In this document: positions 39,201 through 46,806 of the stretch, piece after piece | Layout: each line of letters opens with the position of its first letter | Numbering within the stretch: the first letter of the stretch is position 1 | NCBI GenBank assembly: GCA_903919125.1 | Contig: CAIXGS010000045.1 | Span: 1-64,000, forward strand | Source: an uncultured Spartobacteria bacterium | Lineage (GTDB): Bacteria > Verrucomicrobiota > Verrucomicrobiia > Chthoniobacterales > Chthoniobacteraceae | Length of the DNA: 64,000 bases | Direction: 5' to 3' | Translations under genes and position numbers: made by a program | The notes under the pieces: generated by a model | Told to the model about the DNA's origin: nothing | Database searches by the model: none | Seen by the model: the letters and a program-made list of their open reading frames with translations, nothing else

Positions 39201-39361
39201 GGGCGGTCACAAACTCATCCACAATTACTTTAGTGATCCCCAAAGTCACAGCTTCAGCCGCTGGGACGTACACACTCACTGTATGGAACCGTTTCGGAAC
39301 AGTGAACTCAGACTCGATAAACGTCGTTTTCGGGGCTGCGCAAAGCAAACTGACGCGTTAA
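36209..39361 (+). CDS. Secreted zinc metalloprotease with PPC and Ig-like domains
   Basis: A 1050-residue exported protein. An N-terminal signal anchor follows RRRF (about 8-30). The protease domain carries HEVGHTLGLSH with H395, E396, H399 and H405, the extended metzincin/reprolysin-type zinc site; a GVGYS segment after it may hold the Met-turn region. A PPC-like domain follows (about 485-600), then a putative-Ig domain (FTSSPNISGTAGTPLSAKL), a C-terminal jelly-roll-like segment and two Ig-like domains (FTLQPSS..., FTQQPAV...). It probably degrades proteins outside the cell. Its Ig domains resemble those of the repeat protein at the left edge. The leader GCTCCCCT before ATG lacks a Shine-Dalgarno motif. 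Confidence 0.88.
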   Translation: MKNQNPSRRRFTVWLSLASITLVAAIGTVIFQSQAPESASPPNGSALQTPEQKAGSLGDAAGRTPKTTAWLGALQDVFNGLVNGGNPSGSFANTTRGGQTAGSAPTGGRRSVLAMKVAQTGETLPIAGLNADADKGRVVKLDPVNARDWRNLQQGDELELPTASGDSLNGTVNVVQEDSGWSRIGGELADGKGSFSLSTNAEEVSGMILLPELGVGYKIGMDGADVVLVERRLSTLVCFPAVTSTKTAATDGVARKAVAAAISVPVINTRPGAKGVIFVDFDGESVTDPVWNNGRTINAAPSTLTSQQMSEALAISAQDYAPFDVTLTTDSALYAATPAGRRMHVVVTPTDSAAPGSGGVAYVDCWSGAGRSFRSDVVCWVFNQSVKSVAESISHEVGHTLGLSHDGQLGGSEYYTGNGGSLTTPTSWAPIMGVGYSRNLVQWSKGEYTLANNTEDDVAIIARASNQVGFIQGELANILQALPVSGGTFAAEGLLRTADSVDTFQFSTAGGQLVATAGPSALNSDLDVKLELTDLSGATLALSDLPDSLSASINRTLAAGTYKLSVRAAGSGVKPSGGYVTGYSAYGSLGRYTLSGNLQGSAVLPVFTSSPNISGTAGTPLSAKLEVSAATSVTMVSSVLPAGLTFDLKSRVLGGTPLLETGTGAVGSASGPGLLRLSASNSTGTVTQDFVITIAKGGLPLSDAFPSNSGTLSSTAAAPWTGVSMIRADGSTGTVAQSGAIANNGSTSLNFDYTVPANVGASNSAASSVLTFYWKASTEPLSNRNRFGDFVQCQVNGRIATDANSGESLFISGETGWIKQTVRLRGGGTQRVTFTYAKDASLSKGQDRVWVYATTIGQPPVFTLQPSSVRLSSGSSAFTLTTAVSGAESLTWKKDFATLANGTSASGSTITGASTQSLSVSNSSGADAGYYWLEAKNAFGSVICNPVEVSIAALPVFTQQPAVPAGLKLGDTLTLSAMVSGGTPLLYQWSKDGRPLRGAVTNSSTITLVIPKVTASAAGTYTLTVWNRFGTVNSDSINVVFGAAQSKLTR

Positions 39362-39381
39362 AAAATTAAACCGCATGCTGC

Positions 39382-39406
39382 TTGGCGCGTTGGATTAGCG
39401 TGCCAA
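39382..39406. terminator. Hairpin between convergent metalloprotease and rppH genes
   Basis: TTGGCGCGT (39382-39390) pairs with GCGTGCCAA (39398-39406), allowing two G-T pairs, around a 7-nt loop. The hairpin sits in the 70-bp gap between the convergent genes. No strong T-tract follows. Confidence 0.4.
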
Positions 39407-39431
39407 CCGCCTCTCCTCTAAAGAGGATGGT

Positions 39432-39896
39432 TCAGTTCAAATTGATCCAAAGTAGATCCGCAAATACCTGCTTGTACATGGGCCGCTTCATGACGGGTAG
39501 CCATTGTAAATCAAAGGTTTCCGGCAAAATCCAACGGAAAGCCTGAAATTCCGGATGAGGCATATCTAGGCAAATAGCGTCCTCCTCACCATGGTAATGC
39601 ACCAGAAAGAAGTGCTGATCCTTGCCACTGTACCCTTTCACCACAATTCCGTCGAATTCGTAACGGTAAGGCCCCGCTTGGTTGCGCACCTCAATATGTT
39701 CGGGGCCCACGCCTATCTCCTCATAGAGTTCCCGGTGCAACGCTCCCTCCAGAGACTCACCGGGATCCACCCCTCCTTGAGGAAACTGCCAACATCCGCG
39801 GCGTCCCAACCTCTCGCAGATAAGAATACGCCCGTGCTTATCGCGCAAAATTCCTGCAACATTCAAACGAAAGCGGGCATCAGTCTGGGGCGGCAT
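39432..39896 (-). CDS. rppH: RNA pyrophosphohydrolase, Nudix family
   Basis: A 154-residue Nudix hydrolase. The Nudix box covers residues 41-63, with GGVDPGES and RELYEEIG in order, and QFPQGGVDPGE is typical of RppH/Ap4A hydrolases. RppH removes pyrophosphate from triphosphorylated mRNA 5' ends and so starts decay; diadenosine polyphosphate hydrolysis is a possible alternative. Cytoplasmic, full length. It is 18 bp downstream of topB on the same strand and probably co-transcribed. The leader (ACTTTTCTCCACCCC before ATG) has no Shine-Dalgarno motif. Confidence 0.88.
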   Translation of the reverse strand: MPPQTDARFRLNVAGILRDKHGRILICERLGRRGCWQFPQGGVDPGESLEGALHRELYEEIGVGPEHIEVRNQAGPYRYEFDGIVVKGYSGKDQHFFLVHYHGEEDAICLDMPHPEFQAFRWILPETFDLQWLPVMKRPMYKQVFADLLWINLN

Positions 39897-39914
39897 GGGG
39901 TGGAGAAAAGTGGA

Positions 39915-42416
39915 TTATCCTTCGGGAGTCTCTGCTTCTGCCTTGGGCTTGGCCTTGCTCCCTTTCTTAGGAGCTTTAGCGGGACGGGGCTCAAATTCAA
40001 ATCCAACTTTATCCCCTTCGAGCTTTAGCATTGCAGAAAAAGGACGGCCCTTTTTAGAAATAAATCGGCGCAACACGTCAGTTTTCCCTGTGGTGCAAAG
40101 CTTTAAGGCCTGTTCCAAAGAAATCGGTTGCTGCAATATCATGCGTCCCATCCGGAACTTGCAGGTTTTTGTGGCCGCATGTTCACATAAAAAAGCAGCA
40201 TCGGTTTCCACGACCTGCCCATTTTTGCACACCGGACAAGTCGCAATACGCGGAGCTTGAGAAAGATCCATTCCCTGTCCATCGCTGCTTTCAAAATCAA
40301 AACGCTGTTTCCACTCCTGCGCCTCGTCGAGTTGCACGTTGGCTGAAAATGCCCGCCCCAATTTGGAACGAAACCCTTCCAACGGCCCGACTTTACCCGT
40401 AGTCAAAAGCGTCTCCACCTCTTCCCTCTCAAATTCGCGACCCGCCATCGTCTTCCACACCACAAATTTACATCCGGGACATTCAAAACAGCGAAAGCTC
40501 TCCTTCAACCCCTGATGCCCGCACTTCGGACACGCCACCTCCAGTGCTTGAAACTCGCCAGAGACTTCGCGCCCCATGCTAGCGCGCACCTTCCCGACCA
40601 AATCCGTGGTAAGCACCCCGATTTGGCGCATGAAATCAGCACGCGACAACTGACCGCGCTCCATCTGACGCAAACGAAACTCCCACTCTCCAGTCAGCTC
40701 AGGCTTCGTCAGCGCCTCGGCCTGAAGATCTCGCAGCAGCGTAATCAGCGACATTCCCTTGGCCGTGGCAATTAAGTCCCGCCCTTGGCGCAAAATGTAG
40801 CCCTCGGTGAGCAATCCTTCGATGACCTGCGCCCTAGTCGCGGGTGTGCCCAAACCCCGTTCGCTCATGGCCTCGCGCAACTCTTCGTCGTCCACCAACT
40901 TGCCCGCGCCTTCCATCGCTGAAAGTAGCGTCGCTTCGTTCAAGCGCGCTGGCGGCTTGGTCTCCGACTCCTTCAACTCCACGGTCAGCGTTTTCGCCGT
41001 CTCCCCTGCCTTCACCGCTACCACGGCCTTCTCAGAGTCCTCTTCCGACTCCGCCTGCTTGCCGTAAACCGCCAGCCAACCGGGATCCACAATCACCTTG
41101 CCATCTGTTTTGAACGCCTCCCCCTCCACCCTCGTGATACGCGTGGTGATTTCAAACTGCGCCGACGGGAAAAATACCGCTACGAAACGACGGCTCACCA
41201 GATCAAATATACGCTGTTCTTTATCGTCCAACGTCTTTGGGATTGTCCCAGTGGGCACTATCGCAAAGTGATCGCTGACCTTCGCGTTGTTGAAAATCCG
41301 CTTATTTGGACGTACCCAACCCTTCGAGAGCGCCGTGCGTGCATGCACCGCGAGAGACGAATCCTTTACTGAATCCAGCACTTGCTTCGCCGTTTCGATG
41401 TGGTCCTCTGGGAGGAACTTGGAATCCGTTCGCGGGTACGTAAGAACCTTGTGCTTTTCATAAAGCGCCTGAGCAATTTGAAGCGTCATTCGAGCTGGAA
41501 AACCGAAGCGCTGGTTTGCCTCGCGCTGCAAAGTCGTCAGATCGTAAAGCAGCGGAGGCGCTTGCGTGGTCGGTTTTTTCTCCTCATGAATTTCCCCTGG
41601 CTTACCGAGACATTTCGCGACAATAGCCTCCGCCCGTGCTTTTTCCCAAAGCCGCTCGGGCTTGGAATCTTCGTCGGCACCTTTTTTAGAAAACTTTTCG
41701 TCAAACCACCTGCCCCGATAGGCACCAGCCGCGACTTCAAAGTCTGCAAACACCTCAAAATAGGTCTTCGCCTTGAACGCGCGGATTTTTTCCTCACGCT
41801 CCACAAGGATGGCAAGCGTTGGAGTCTGCACCCGACCGGCAGGCGTTTTGTGAAAACCGCCGTCCAGCGAGTTAAACGCCGTCAGGGCGCGGGTTGCGTT
41901 GATTCCCACCAGCCAATCCGCTTCCGCGCGGCTAATGGCGGCGTCCGCAAGGGGCAACAACTCGACATCGGGGCGCAATTTGGCGTAGGCGCTGCGGATG
42001 GAATCCGGTGTCATGGACTGAAGCCAGAGCCGCCGGATGGGTTTCTGAACCCCCGAAGCCCGGATAATGTTGCGGAAAATCAATTCTCCTTCGCGGCCGG
42101 CGTCGCAAGCATTCACCACGGCGCTCACGTCCTTGCGTTTGAGCAATTTTTTGAGCGTCGCAAGACGCGCAGCATTGCGCTCGATCGGTACCAGCTGAAA
42201 ATCGGGCGGAATGGAGGGGAGATTTTCCATCTTCCACTTACCACGAGCCGGTTCAAAACCGTCGGGTGGCGCAATTTCCAAAAGGTGCCCCACGGCGGAG
42301 GAAATGATGACCGTATCGCTTTCGAAGAAGTCGCCATTGCGTTCGAACTTGCCAAGAACACGCGCAAGATCCTGCGCCACACTGGGCTTTTCGGCGATAA
42401 TAAGCGTTTTGGACAT
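39915..42416 (-). CDS. topB: DNA topoisomerase III
   Basis: An 833-residue type IA topoisomerase. The ATG at 42414-42416 (MSKTLIIAEKPSVAQDLARV) is the right start; an open frame runs 22 codons upstream but crosses a terminator-like hairpin. The TOPRIM domain is N-terminal, and the active-site tyrosine lies in TYPRTDSKFLPEDH. The C-terminal part has a zinc-ribbon region (CPKCGHQG, CFECPGC) and a second one (CPVCKNGQ), then two beta-rich TopA-type repeats (LGRAFSANVQL, KGRPFSAMLKL) and a basic KAKPKAEA tail. It decatenates DNA and works with RecQ-like helicases. It is upstream of rppH. Confidence 0.95.
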   Translation of the reverse strand: MSKTLIIAEKPSVAQDLARVLGKFERNGDFFESDTVIISSAVGHLLEIAPPDGFEPARGKWKMENLPSIPPDFQLVPIERNAARLATLKKLLKRKDVSAVVNACDAGREGELIFRNIIRASGVQKPIRRLWLQSMTPDSIRSAYAKLRPDVELLPLADAAISRAEADWLVGINATRALTAFNSLDGGFHKTPAGRVQTPTLAILVEREEKIRAFKAKTYFEVFADFEVAAGAYRGRWFDEKFSKKGADEDSKPERLWEKARAEAIVAKCLGKPGEIHEEKKPTTQAPPLLYDLTTLQREANQRFGFPARMTLQIAQALYEKHKVLTYPRTDSKFLPEDHIETAKQVLDSVKDSSLAVHARTALSKGWVRPNKRIFNNAKVSDHFAIVPTGTIPKTLDDKEQRIFDLVSRRFVAVFFPSAQFEITTRITRVEGEAFKTDGKVIVDPGWLAVYGKQAESEEDSEKAVVAVKAGETAKTLTVELKESETKPPARLNEATLLSAMEGAGKLVDDEELREAMSERGLGTPATRAQVIEGLLTEGYILRQGRDLIATAKGMSLITLLRDLQAEALTKPELTGEWEFRLRQMERGQLSRADFMRQIGVLTTDLVGKVRASMGREVSGEFQALEVACPKCGHQGLKESFRCFECPGCKFVVWKTMAGREFEREEVETLLTTGKVGPLEGFRSKLGRAFSANVQLDEAQEWKQRFDFESSDGQGMDLSQAPRIATCPVCKNGQVVETDAAFLCEHAATKTCKFRMGRMILQQPISLEQALKLCTTGKTDVLRRFISKKGRPFSAMLKLEGDKVGFEFEPRPAKAPKKGSKAKPKAEAETPEG

Positions 42417-42426
42417 AATAATGGTG

Positions 42427-42459
42427 AAAAAATGAAGACCGCACCGCGTGTCCGGTCTT
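42427..42459 (-). terminator. Terminator-like hairpin in the topB leader
   Basis: On the minus strand AAGACCG (42459-42453) pairs with CGGTCTT (42441-42435), with an inner CAC/GTG pair set and a 2-nt bulge, followed by six T (42432-42427). The T-run ends 10 nt before the topB ATG. It could end the upstream TPR transcript or act as an attenuator for topB. Confidence 0.6.
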
Positions 42460-42586
42460 AAAAGACTACGGCAAGAAGGCACCTGATTCGGACGGAGAGA
42501 GGAAATGGACGGGCATGCCGTTGTAAAGACTGGAAAACAAAGAATACACCATCACGGCTCTTCATGGGCTCCGAAAGAGGAAGTTT

Positions 42587-44467
42587 TCACGGGTTGCCTG
42601 AGGCGGCGGATGAGGTAGGCCGAGGCAAATTTTGAGGCTCCTCAGCAGCCACAGACGAACTCTTCGTCCGCTTCAGCTTTTCACGAACAGGCTCCAGCGA
42701 CGGTTCTAACTCCACGGCTGACTCCCACGCACTGAGCGCGCCCCCAACATCTCCCGCCTTGAAAAGCACGTCTCCAAGATGGTCGTACACTTCAGGCGCG
42801 TCCTCTCTTCTTATCCTTTCCAAGGCACGCCGCAATTCCCTCGTGGCAGACGCCAAATCGCCCTTTCGAAAATACCACCAACCCAAACTGTCGAGATAAG
42901 CAGGGTGATTCGGCTTCAACCCCAGGGCGCGGCGAATGAGCACCCCAGCCTCCTCTATATTCGTTTCCCGGTCCACCCACATGAAACCCAAATAATTCAG
43001 AGCCTCCGCCGCGTTTGCAGGATCCAACGCAACGCTCTTTTGCAACAACTCCGCCGCTCGCTCCAGACGGCCCGCCCGCTCTGCAGCAGCGCCGTATGTC
43101 AAATAAAAGGAGGCATCCAAAGCTTCTCCCTTGCTGTTAAAAAACTCGGCCTCCGCCACATCGAATGCCTCCAAAGCTTCTTGATGCCGCTTCGCCTCTC
43201 CAAGAGCAACGGCAAGAAGCAACGTCAAATTGGGCACATTAGGAAAACGGCTACGAGCCGAAGCGGCAGCCTTGACCGCGTCTTCGGCCCGTTTCAAACG
43301 AAGTTGGAGCTGGATTAGACGCACGTGGTCCTCTTGGGCAGCAGGATTGAGGTCCAGCGCGGTTCGGAAATTACCTAAAGCGGCGACGAGTTGCCCCTGT
43401 TGCAGATACAATTCCCCCAGAAACTCACGGGGCTCTGACTCCTGGGGATGCTGCTGGATGAGATCTTCCAACAACTGAATGGCGGCTTCCGGTTCTTCGT
43501 TCAACACCAACGCACGAGCCCATTTTTGACCTATAACAGCCGACGGGCCTGTGTTTTCTTGGGTAAACAGCACCGCAGCGCGTTCGTAAAACCTGCAGGC
43601 GTCCCCGTATTGCTGAGTGAGCGAGTAATGGTCGGCCGTTCGCTCCAGACAACCGGCGTTCGTAGGGGCGAGTTCCAGCGCTTTGCCGTAGAGACGATTC
43701 ACACGCTCAAGAGTGGCCTTCGCCGGAGGCACGCCGCGAGGCATCACGGCGCTGCGAAATAAGTCTCCAGCCCGTAACCAAAATCCATAATCCGATTGGG
43801 ACGCCGACAGGGTTTTGCGCAATACCTCGTCGATGCGTTGGGATAATTTTCCGGCCACGCACACCTCCACAAGGGTGGAAAGCGCCGCGAACTCACCGGA
43901 AGCAAGCTTGTAGGCACGCTCAGCGTACGGCAGCGCATTGTCCGGCTGCCGCAGGTTTAAGTAGACTCTCGCCAACTCGACAGGAAGAATAATCTCCTTG
44001 GGAGCGGCCGAAACAGAAGCCTTCAGCAGAGCGATTGCATCTGCAGTTTTTTTCTCGCCAAGCAGATCCCCAGCGAGTCGCGCCGCCAGTCGGGCGTTTG
44101 CCGGATCCAGTTCAAGCGCGCGTTGAAAGAAACCCAATGCGTCTTCAGCGCCTGACTCCTCGGCGCATACTCCTAAAACGAAGTGCGTGAACGCATCAGT
44201 CCGAAGCTCGATCTCAGGCGCAAGGAGCAAGTCGTCCGGAAGATTAGCCGGAGGCGAGGGATAGGGATCCGCGAATTGCGGACGAAAAGAGGCCGTCGCG
44301 ACACTGTTCGCCCCCGACGACGGAAGTGCCGTCGGAGTAGAAGAATCGGCTTGGGCGCTAGAACTTTTCGCTCCGAAAGCGGATAGCGCCAAGAACCAAC
44401 CCGTGAGGGCGGCGGCAGAAACAAACCGAAGTGCAGATTGGACTGTTGCCAGTTTGGAACGGTCCAT
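42587..44467 (-). CDS. Secreted TPR-repeat protein
   Basis: A 626-residue protein with an N-terminal signal peptide (to about residue 38, AFGAKSSSAQA). The rest is a long run of tetratricopeptide repeats, clearest in ALGFFQRALELDPANARLAA, ALGNFRTALDLNPAAQEDHV and AAELLQKSVALDPANAAEAL. The C-terminal tail is Pro/Ser-rich. TPR proteins in the periplasm or on the outer membrane serve as scaffolds; no enzyme domain is seen. It follows the small ribosomal protein gene by 12 bp. Confidence 0.85.
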   Translation of the reverse strand: MDRSKLATVQSALRFVSAAALTGWFLALSAFGAKSSSAQADSSTPTALPSSGANSVATASFRPQFADPYPSPPANLPDDLLLAPEIELRTDAFTHFVLGVCAEESGAEDALGFFQRALELDPANARLAARLAGDLLGEKKTADAIALLKASVSAAPKEIILPVELARVYLNLRQPDNALPYAERAYKLASGEFAALSTLVEVCVAGKLSQRIDEVLRKTLSASQSDYGFWLRAGDLFRSAVMPRGVPPAKATLERVNRLYGKALELAPTNAGCLERTADHYSLTQQYGDACRFYERAAVLFTQENTGPSAVIGQKWARALVLNEEPEAAIQLLEDLIQQHPQESEPREFLGELYLQQGQLVAALGNFRTALDLNPAAQEDHVRLIQLQLRLKRAEDAVKAAASARSRFPNVPNLTLLLAVALGEAKRHQEALEAFDVAEAEFFNSKGEALDASFYLTYGAAAERAGRLERAAELLQKSVALDPANAAEALNYLGFMWVDRETNIEEAGVLIRRALGLKPNHPAYLDSLGWWYFRKGDLASATRELRRALERIRREDAPEVYDHLGDVLFKAGDVGGALSAWESAVELEPSLEPVREKLKRTKSSSVAAEEPQNLPRPTSSAASGNP

Positions 44468-44479
44468 ACACTGGAAATG

Positions 44480-44584
44480 CTAGCTCTTATACCGCAAGCG
44501 CTTCTTGTGGCGGTTTTCTTTCATCCGCTTTTTGCGCTTGTGCTTGGCGATTTTTGTTTTGCGTCTCTTCTTAAGGGAACCCAT
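44480..44584 (-). CDS. AURKAIP1/COX24-type small ribosomal protein (bS22-like), 34 aa
   Basis: A very short gene of 35 codons. The product begins MGSLKKRRKTKIAKHKRKKR and ends RYKS; 20 of its 34 residues are Lys or Arg. The start MGS-KKRRKxK-xKHKxKK matches bacterial AURKAIP1/COX24-domain proteins, related to bS22 and mitochondrial mS38, which sit in the small ribosomal subunit near the decoding site. The size and charge fit. It is too short for many gene finders. It lies between hisG and the TPR gene, and a run of nine G/C (44611-44619) precedes it. Confidence 0.85.
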   Translation of the reverse strand: MGSLKKRRKTKIAKHKRKKRMKENRHKKRLRYKS

Positions 44585-44610
44585 GAGGAATAAATTAAAA
44601 GGCGATCTAA

Positions 44611-44619
44611 GGGGGGGGG
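44611..44619. repeat. Nine-base G tract upstream of the small ribosomal protein gene
   Basis: A run of nine G on the plus strand (nine C in the transcript), 27 bp upstream of the 34-aa gene's start codon and within its leader. Such tracts slip easily during replication and could change leader length. Confidence 0.7.
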
Positions 44620-44711
44620 AGAAAAACAGGAATCTGCGGCGGGCGCAATGCTTAATCGAGAAATATTAAGAATTATCCCGCGAAAAACGATTCCACAGCC
44701 TCATTCCCGCC

Positions 44712-45593
44712 TCAGTACACAAGCTTGTTAAGCGGGTACTCAATGATTCCCTCTGCCCCTAAATCCTTAAGCTGCGGAATAATCTCCCTCGCTACCTTTT
44801 CCGCAATGACGGTTTCCACAGCAATCCAACCCGGTTGGGTCAGATGAGCAACCGTCGGATTGCGCAAGGCGGGCAAAGTGGCCAGCAACGCCTGAAGCTG
44901 CCCCTCTGGCAGGTTCATTTTCAAACCCACCTTGTCCCTCGCAGCGAACGCCCCCTGAAGCAGCATCACCACACGCTCCAACTTGGCTTTCTTCCAAGGA
45001 TCCAAATACGCCGCCTTGTTGGCAATAAACTGCGGGGAGGATTCTAAAATAGTTTCTAGAATCCGCAACTTGTTTGCCCTCAACGAAGAACCTGTTTCCG
45101 TAACGTCCACAATCGCGTCCACCAAATCCGGCACCTTCACTTCAGTAGCACCCCACGAAAACTCGATGGTGGCATCCACTCCCTGTTCTGAAAGGTAGCG
45201 TCGGGTGAGTTCCACCGCCTCAGTGGCGATCACTTTCCCCTGCAGATCCTTCACGCTGCGAATCGGGGAGTCTTCCGGGACCGCAATGACCCAGCGGGTG
45301 GGCTGCGCACTGGTTTTTGAAAACATCATCTCCGCAAGCACTTCCACGTCTGAACCATTGTTGTAAACCCAGTCCCTCCCCGTGAGGCCGCAGTCCAAAA
45401 AGCCGTGCTCCACATACCGGCTAATCTCCTGTGCACGCAGCAGACGAATCACCAACTCAGGATCGTCCACACTCGGCTTATAGGAGCGACTTGCCCCAGA
45501 GATGATGTAGCCTGCTTTCGCAAACAACGCAAATGTAGGCTCTTGTAGAGAACCAGTGGGCAGGCCAATTCGAAGGACGCGAGTTTCGCTCAT
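44712..45593 (-). CDS. hisG: ATP phosphoribosyltransferase, long form
   Basis: A 293-residue enzyme for the first step of histidine synthesis (ATP + PRPP). The ATG at 45591-45593 gives the usual start (MSETRVLRIGLPTGSLQEP); a longer frame adds 20 codons with no family match. The PRPP-binding segment is DAIVDVTETGSSLRANKLR. The extra C-terminal domain of about 75 residues (NLPEGQLQALLATLPALR) is the histidine-feedback domain of the long form, so HisZ should not be needed. It lies 81 bp downstream of trmD on the same strand. No histidine-leader peptide was seen. Confidence 0.95.
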   Translation of the reverse strand: MSETRVLRIGLPTGSLQEPTFALFAKAGYIISGASRSYKPSVDDPELVIRLLRAQEISRYVEHGFLDCGLTGRDWVYNNGSDVEVLAEMMFSKTSAQPTRWVIAVPEDSPIRSVKDLQGKVIATEAVELTRRYLSEQGVDATIEFSWGATEVKVPDLVDAIVDVTETGSSLRANKLRILETILESSPQFIANKAAYLDPWKKAKLERVVMLLQGAFAARDKVGLKMNLPEGQLQALLATLPALRNPTVAHLTQPGWIAVETVIAEKVAREIIPQLKDLGAEGIIEYPLNKLVY

Positions 45594-45674
45594 AGATTGA
45601 TAAGAGGCCCTTTCTTTTAAGGTGCCAACGTCGGGGCGCGAGGAAAAAAGCACCCACTTCCCAGCGCCAACGGT

Positions 45675-46349
45675 TTACTCCGGCAAAATGTCGGGGCGCA
45701 TCCGGCGTGTTTTCTCCAAAGCCTGTGCGTTGCGCCACTGGGCGATGGCCGCGTGATTGCCGGAGAGCAAAATGTCCGGAACCCGCTTTCCCTGAAACTC
45801 CACAGGACGCGTGAACTGAGGAAATTCCAGCAACCCAGTGGCAAAGGAATCCTGAAGCGCTGACACTTCGTCCCCAAGGACTTCCGGGAGTAAACGCACG
45901 ATTGCATCGACCATTACTGCCGCTGCCAGCGCACCGTTGGTGAGGACGTAATCGCCAATGGACCACTCCTCATCCACCGCCAAATCGATCACGCGCTGAT
46001 CTATCCCCTCGTAATGACCGCAGACAAAAATAAGATGCGTATATTCAGTTGCAAAACGCTGCGCCACAGACTGTTTAAACTGAAATCCTGCGGGGGATAA
46101 CAAAATAACCCGCGCCGCTGGAGAACGCAGCGCCTCCACCGCAGCAAACAAAGGCTCACATTTAAGCACCATCCCCTGCCCGCCTCCGTAGGGCGTGTCG
46201 TCTGTGGTACGGTGTTTATCAACTGCCCAATCCCGCAGGTTATGAGAGTGGATTTCCACTAGTCCACGCTGTTGCGCCCTACCCATAATACTTTCTCCCA
46301 GAGCAATCTCTGCGATTTTTGGAAACAAGGAAAGAATATCGATACGCAT
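45675..46349 (-). CDS. trmD: tRNA (guanine-37-N1)-methyltransferase
   Basis: A 224-residue SPOUT-class methyltransferase that makes m1G37 and prevents frameshifting. It has MRIDILSLFP at the start, DDTPYGGGQGMVLK, the trefoil-knot SAM site (FVCGHYEGIDQRV and SIGDYVLTNG) and the short C-terminal domain with PDILLSGNHAAIAQWR. Full length. The usual partners rimM and rplS are not adjacent. An H-box protein gene lies 28 bp upstream and hisG downstream. The leader TTCTCCCTTCCCCGT before ATG is pyrimidine-rich. Confidence 0.95.
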   Translation of the reverse strand: MRIDILSLFPKIAEIALGESIMGRAQQRGLVEIHSHNLRDWAVDKHRTTDDTPYGGGQGMVLKCEPLFAAVEALRSPAARVILLSPAGFQFKQSVAQRFATEYTHLIFVCGHYEGIDQRVIDLAVDEEWSIGDYVLTNGALAAAVMVDAIVRLLPEVLGDEVSALQDSFATGLLEFPQFTRPVEFQGKRVPDILLSGNHAAIAQWRNAQALEKTRRMRPDILPE

Positions 46350-46377
46350 ACGGGGAAGGGAGAAGACAGACGGAGCG

Positions 46378-46662
46378 CTATTGGGACTTCAGGCGATCGT
46401 TAAGAGAGAAAAGCGCATCCTGAAACCGTTGCAAATCCTCCAAAACTTTTGGACAGCGCTCCAAAACGGCCCCGCCCAAGCGCTCAAAATTCTCCGGATT
46501 GATTGCGCCCAACTCCGCTAAACCTAGCAGCACGGTAAAGACGTTATTAAGGTCGTGACGCGTATCGCGAAACTGCTCACAGAGACGTTGCATCGACTCG
46601 GCCGTGTCGCGGGTGGACGCTTCAGAAGCGTTGAAAAGTGGGTCCGAAGGCGAAGTGTTCAT
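46378..46662 (-). CDS. Orphan histidine-kinase H-box-like protein, 94 aa
   Basis: A small cytoplasmic protein. Residues 32-52 ([20 protein letters not shown]) closely resemble the H-box of sensor kinases (AHDFNNLLTVIxGYAEL), with H36 as the would-be phosphorylated histidine. A second helix (about 70-90, [14 protein letters not shown]) could complete a helical hairpin. There is no ATPase domain, sensor or receiver. It could be a stand-alone phosphotransfer or decoy module; function is unknown. It lies 28 bp upstream of trmD and is divergent from uvrA, with 144 bp between start codons. Confidence 0.65.
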   Translation of the reverse strand: MNTSPSDPLFNASEASTRDTAESMQRLCEQFRDTRHDLNNVFTVLLGLAELGAINPENFERLGGAVLERCPKVLEDLQRFQDALFSLNDRLKSQ

Positions 46663-46806
46663 CGAAGGAGGAGGGTTGTTGCATCAATTTGGCGCATCCA
46701 TTCGGCAACGCCACCCAAGGGACACTCAGGCAAAACGGAATTCAAACTGGAGCAGCGGGGAAAAGCGTGCTCATTTAGGTTATTAGTCCCAACACAATTT
46801 ACCCGC

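Noticed and set aside
41382-42461. 359-codon plus-strand frame opposite topB
   Set aside because: topB is unmistakable on the other strand and this frame shows no domain.
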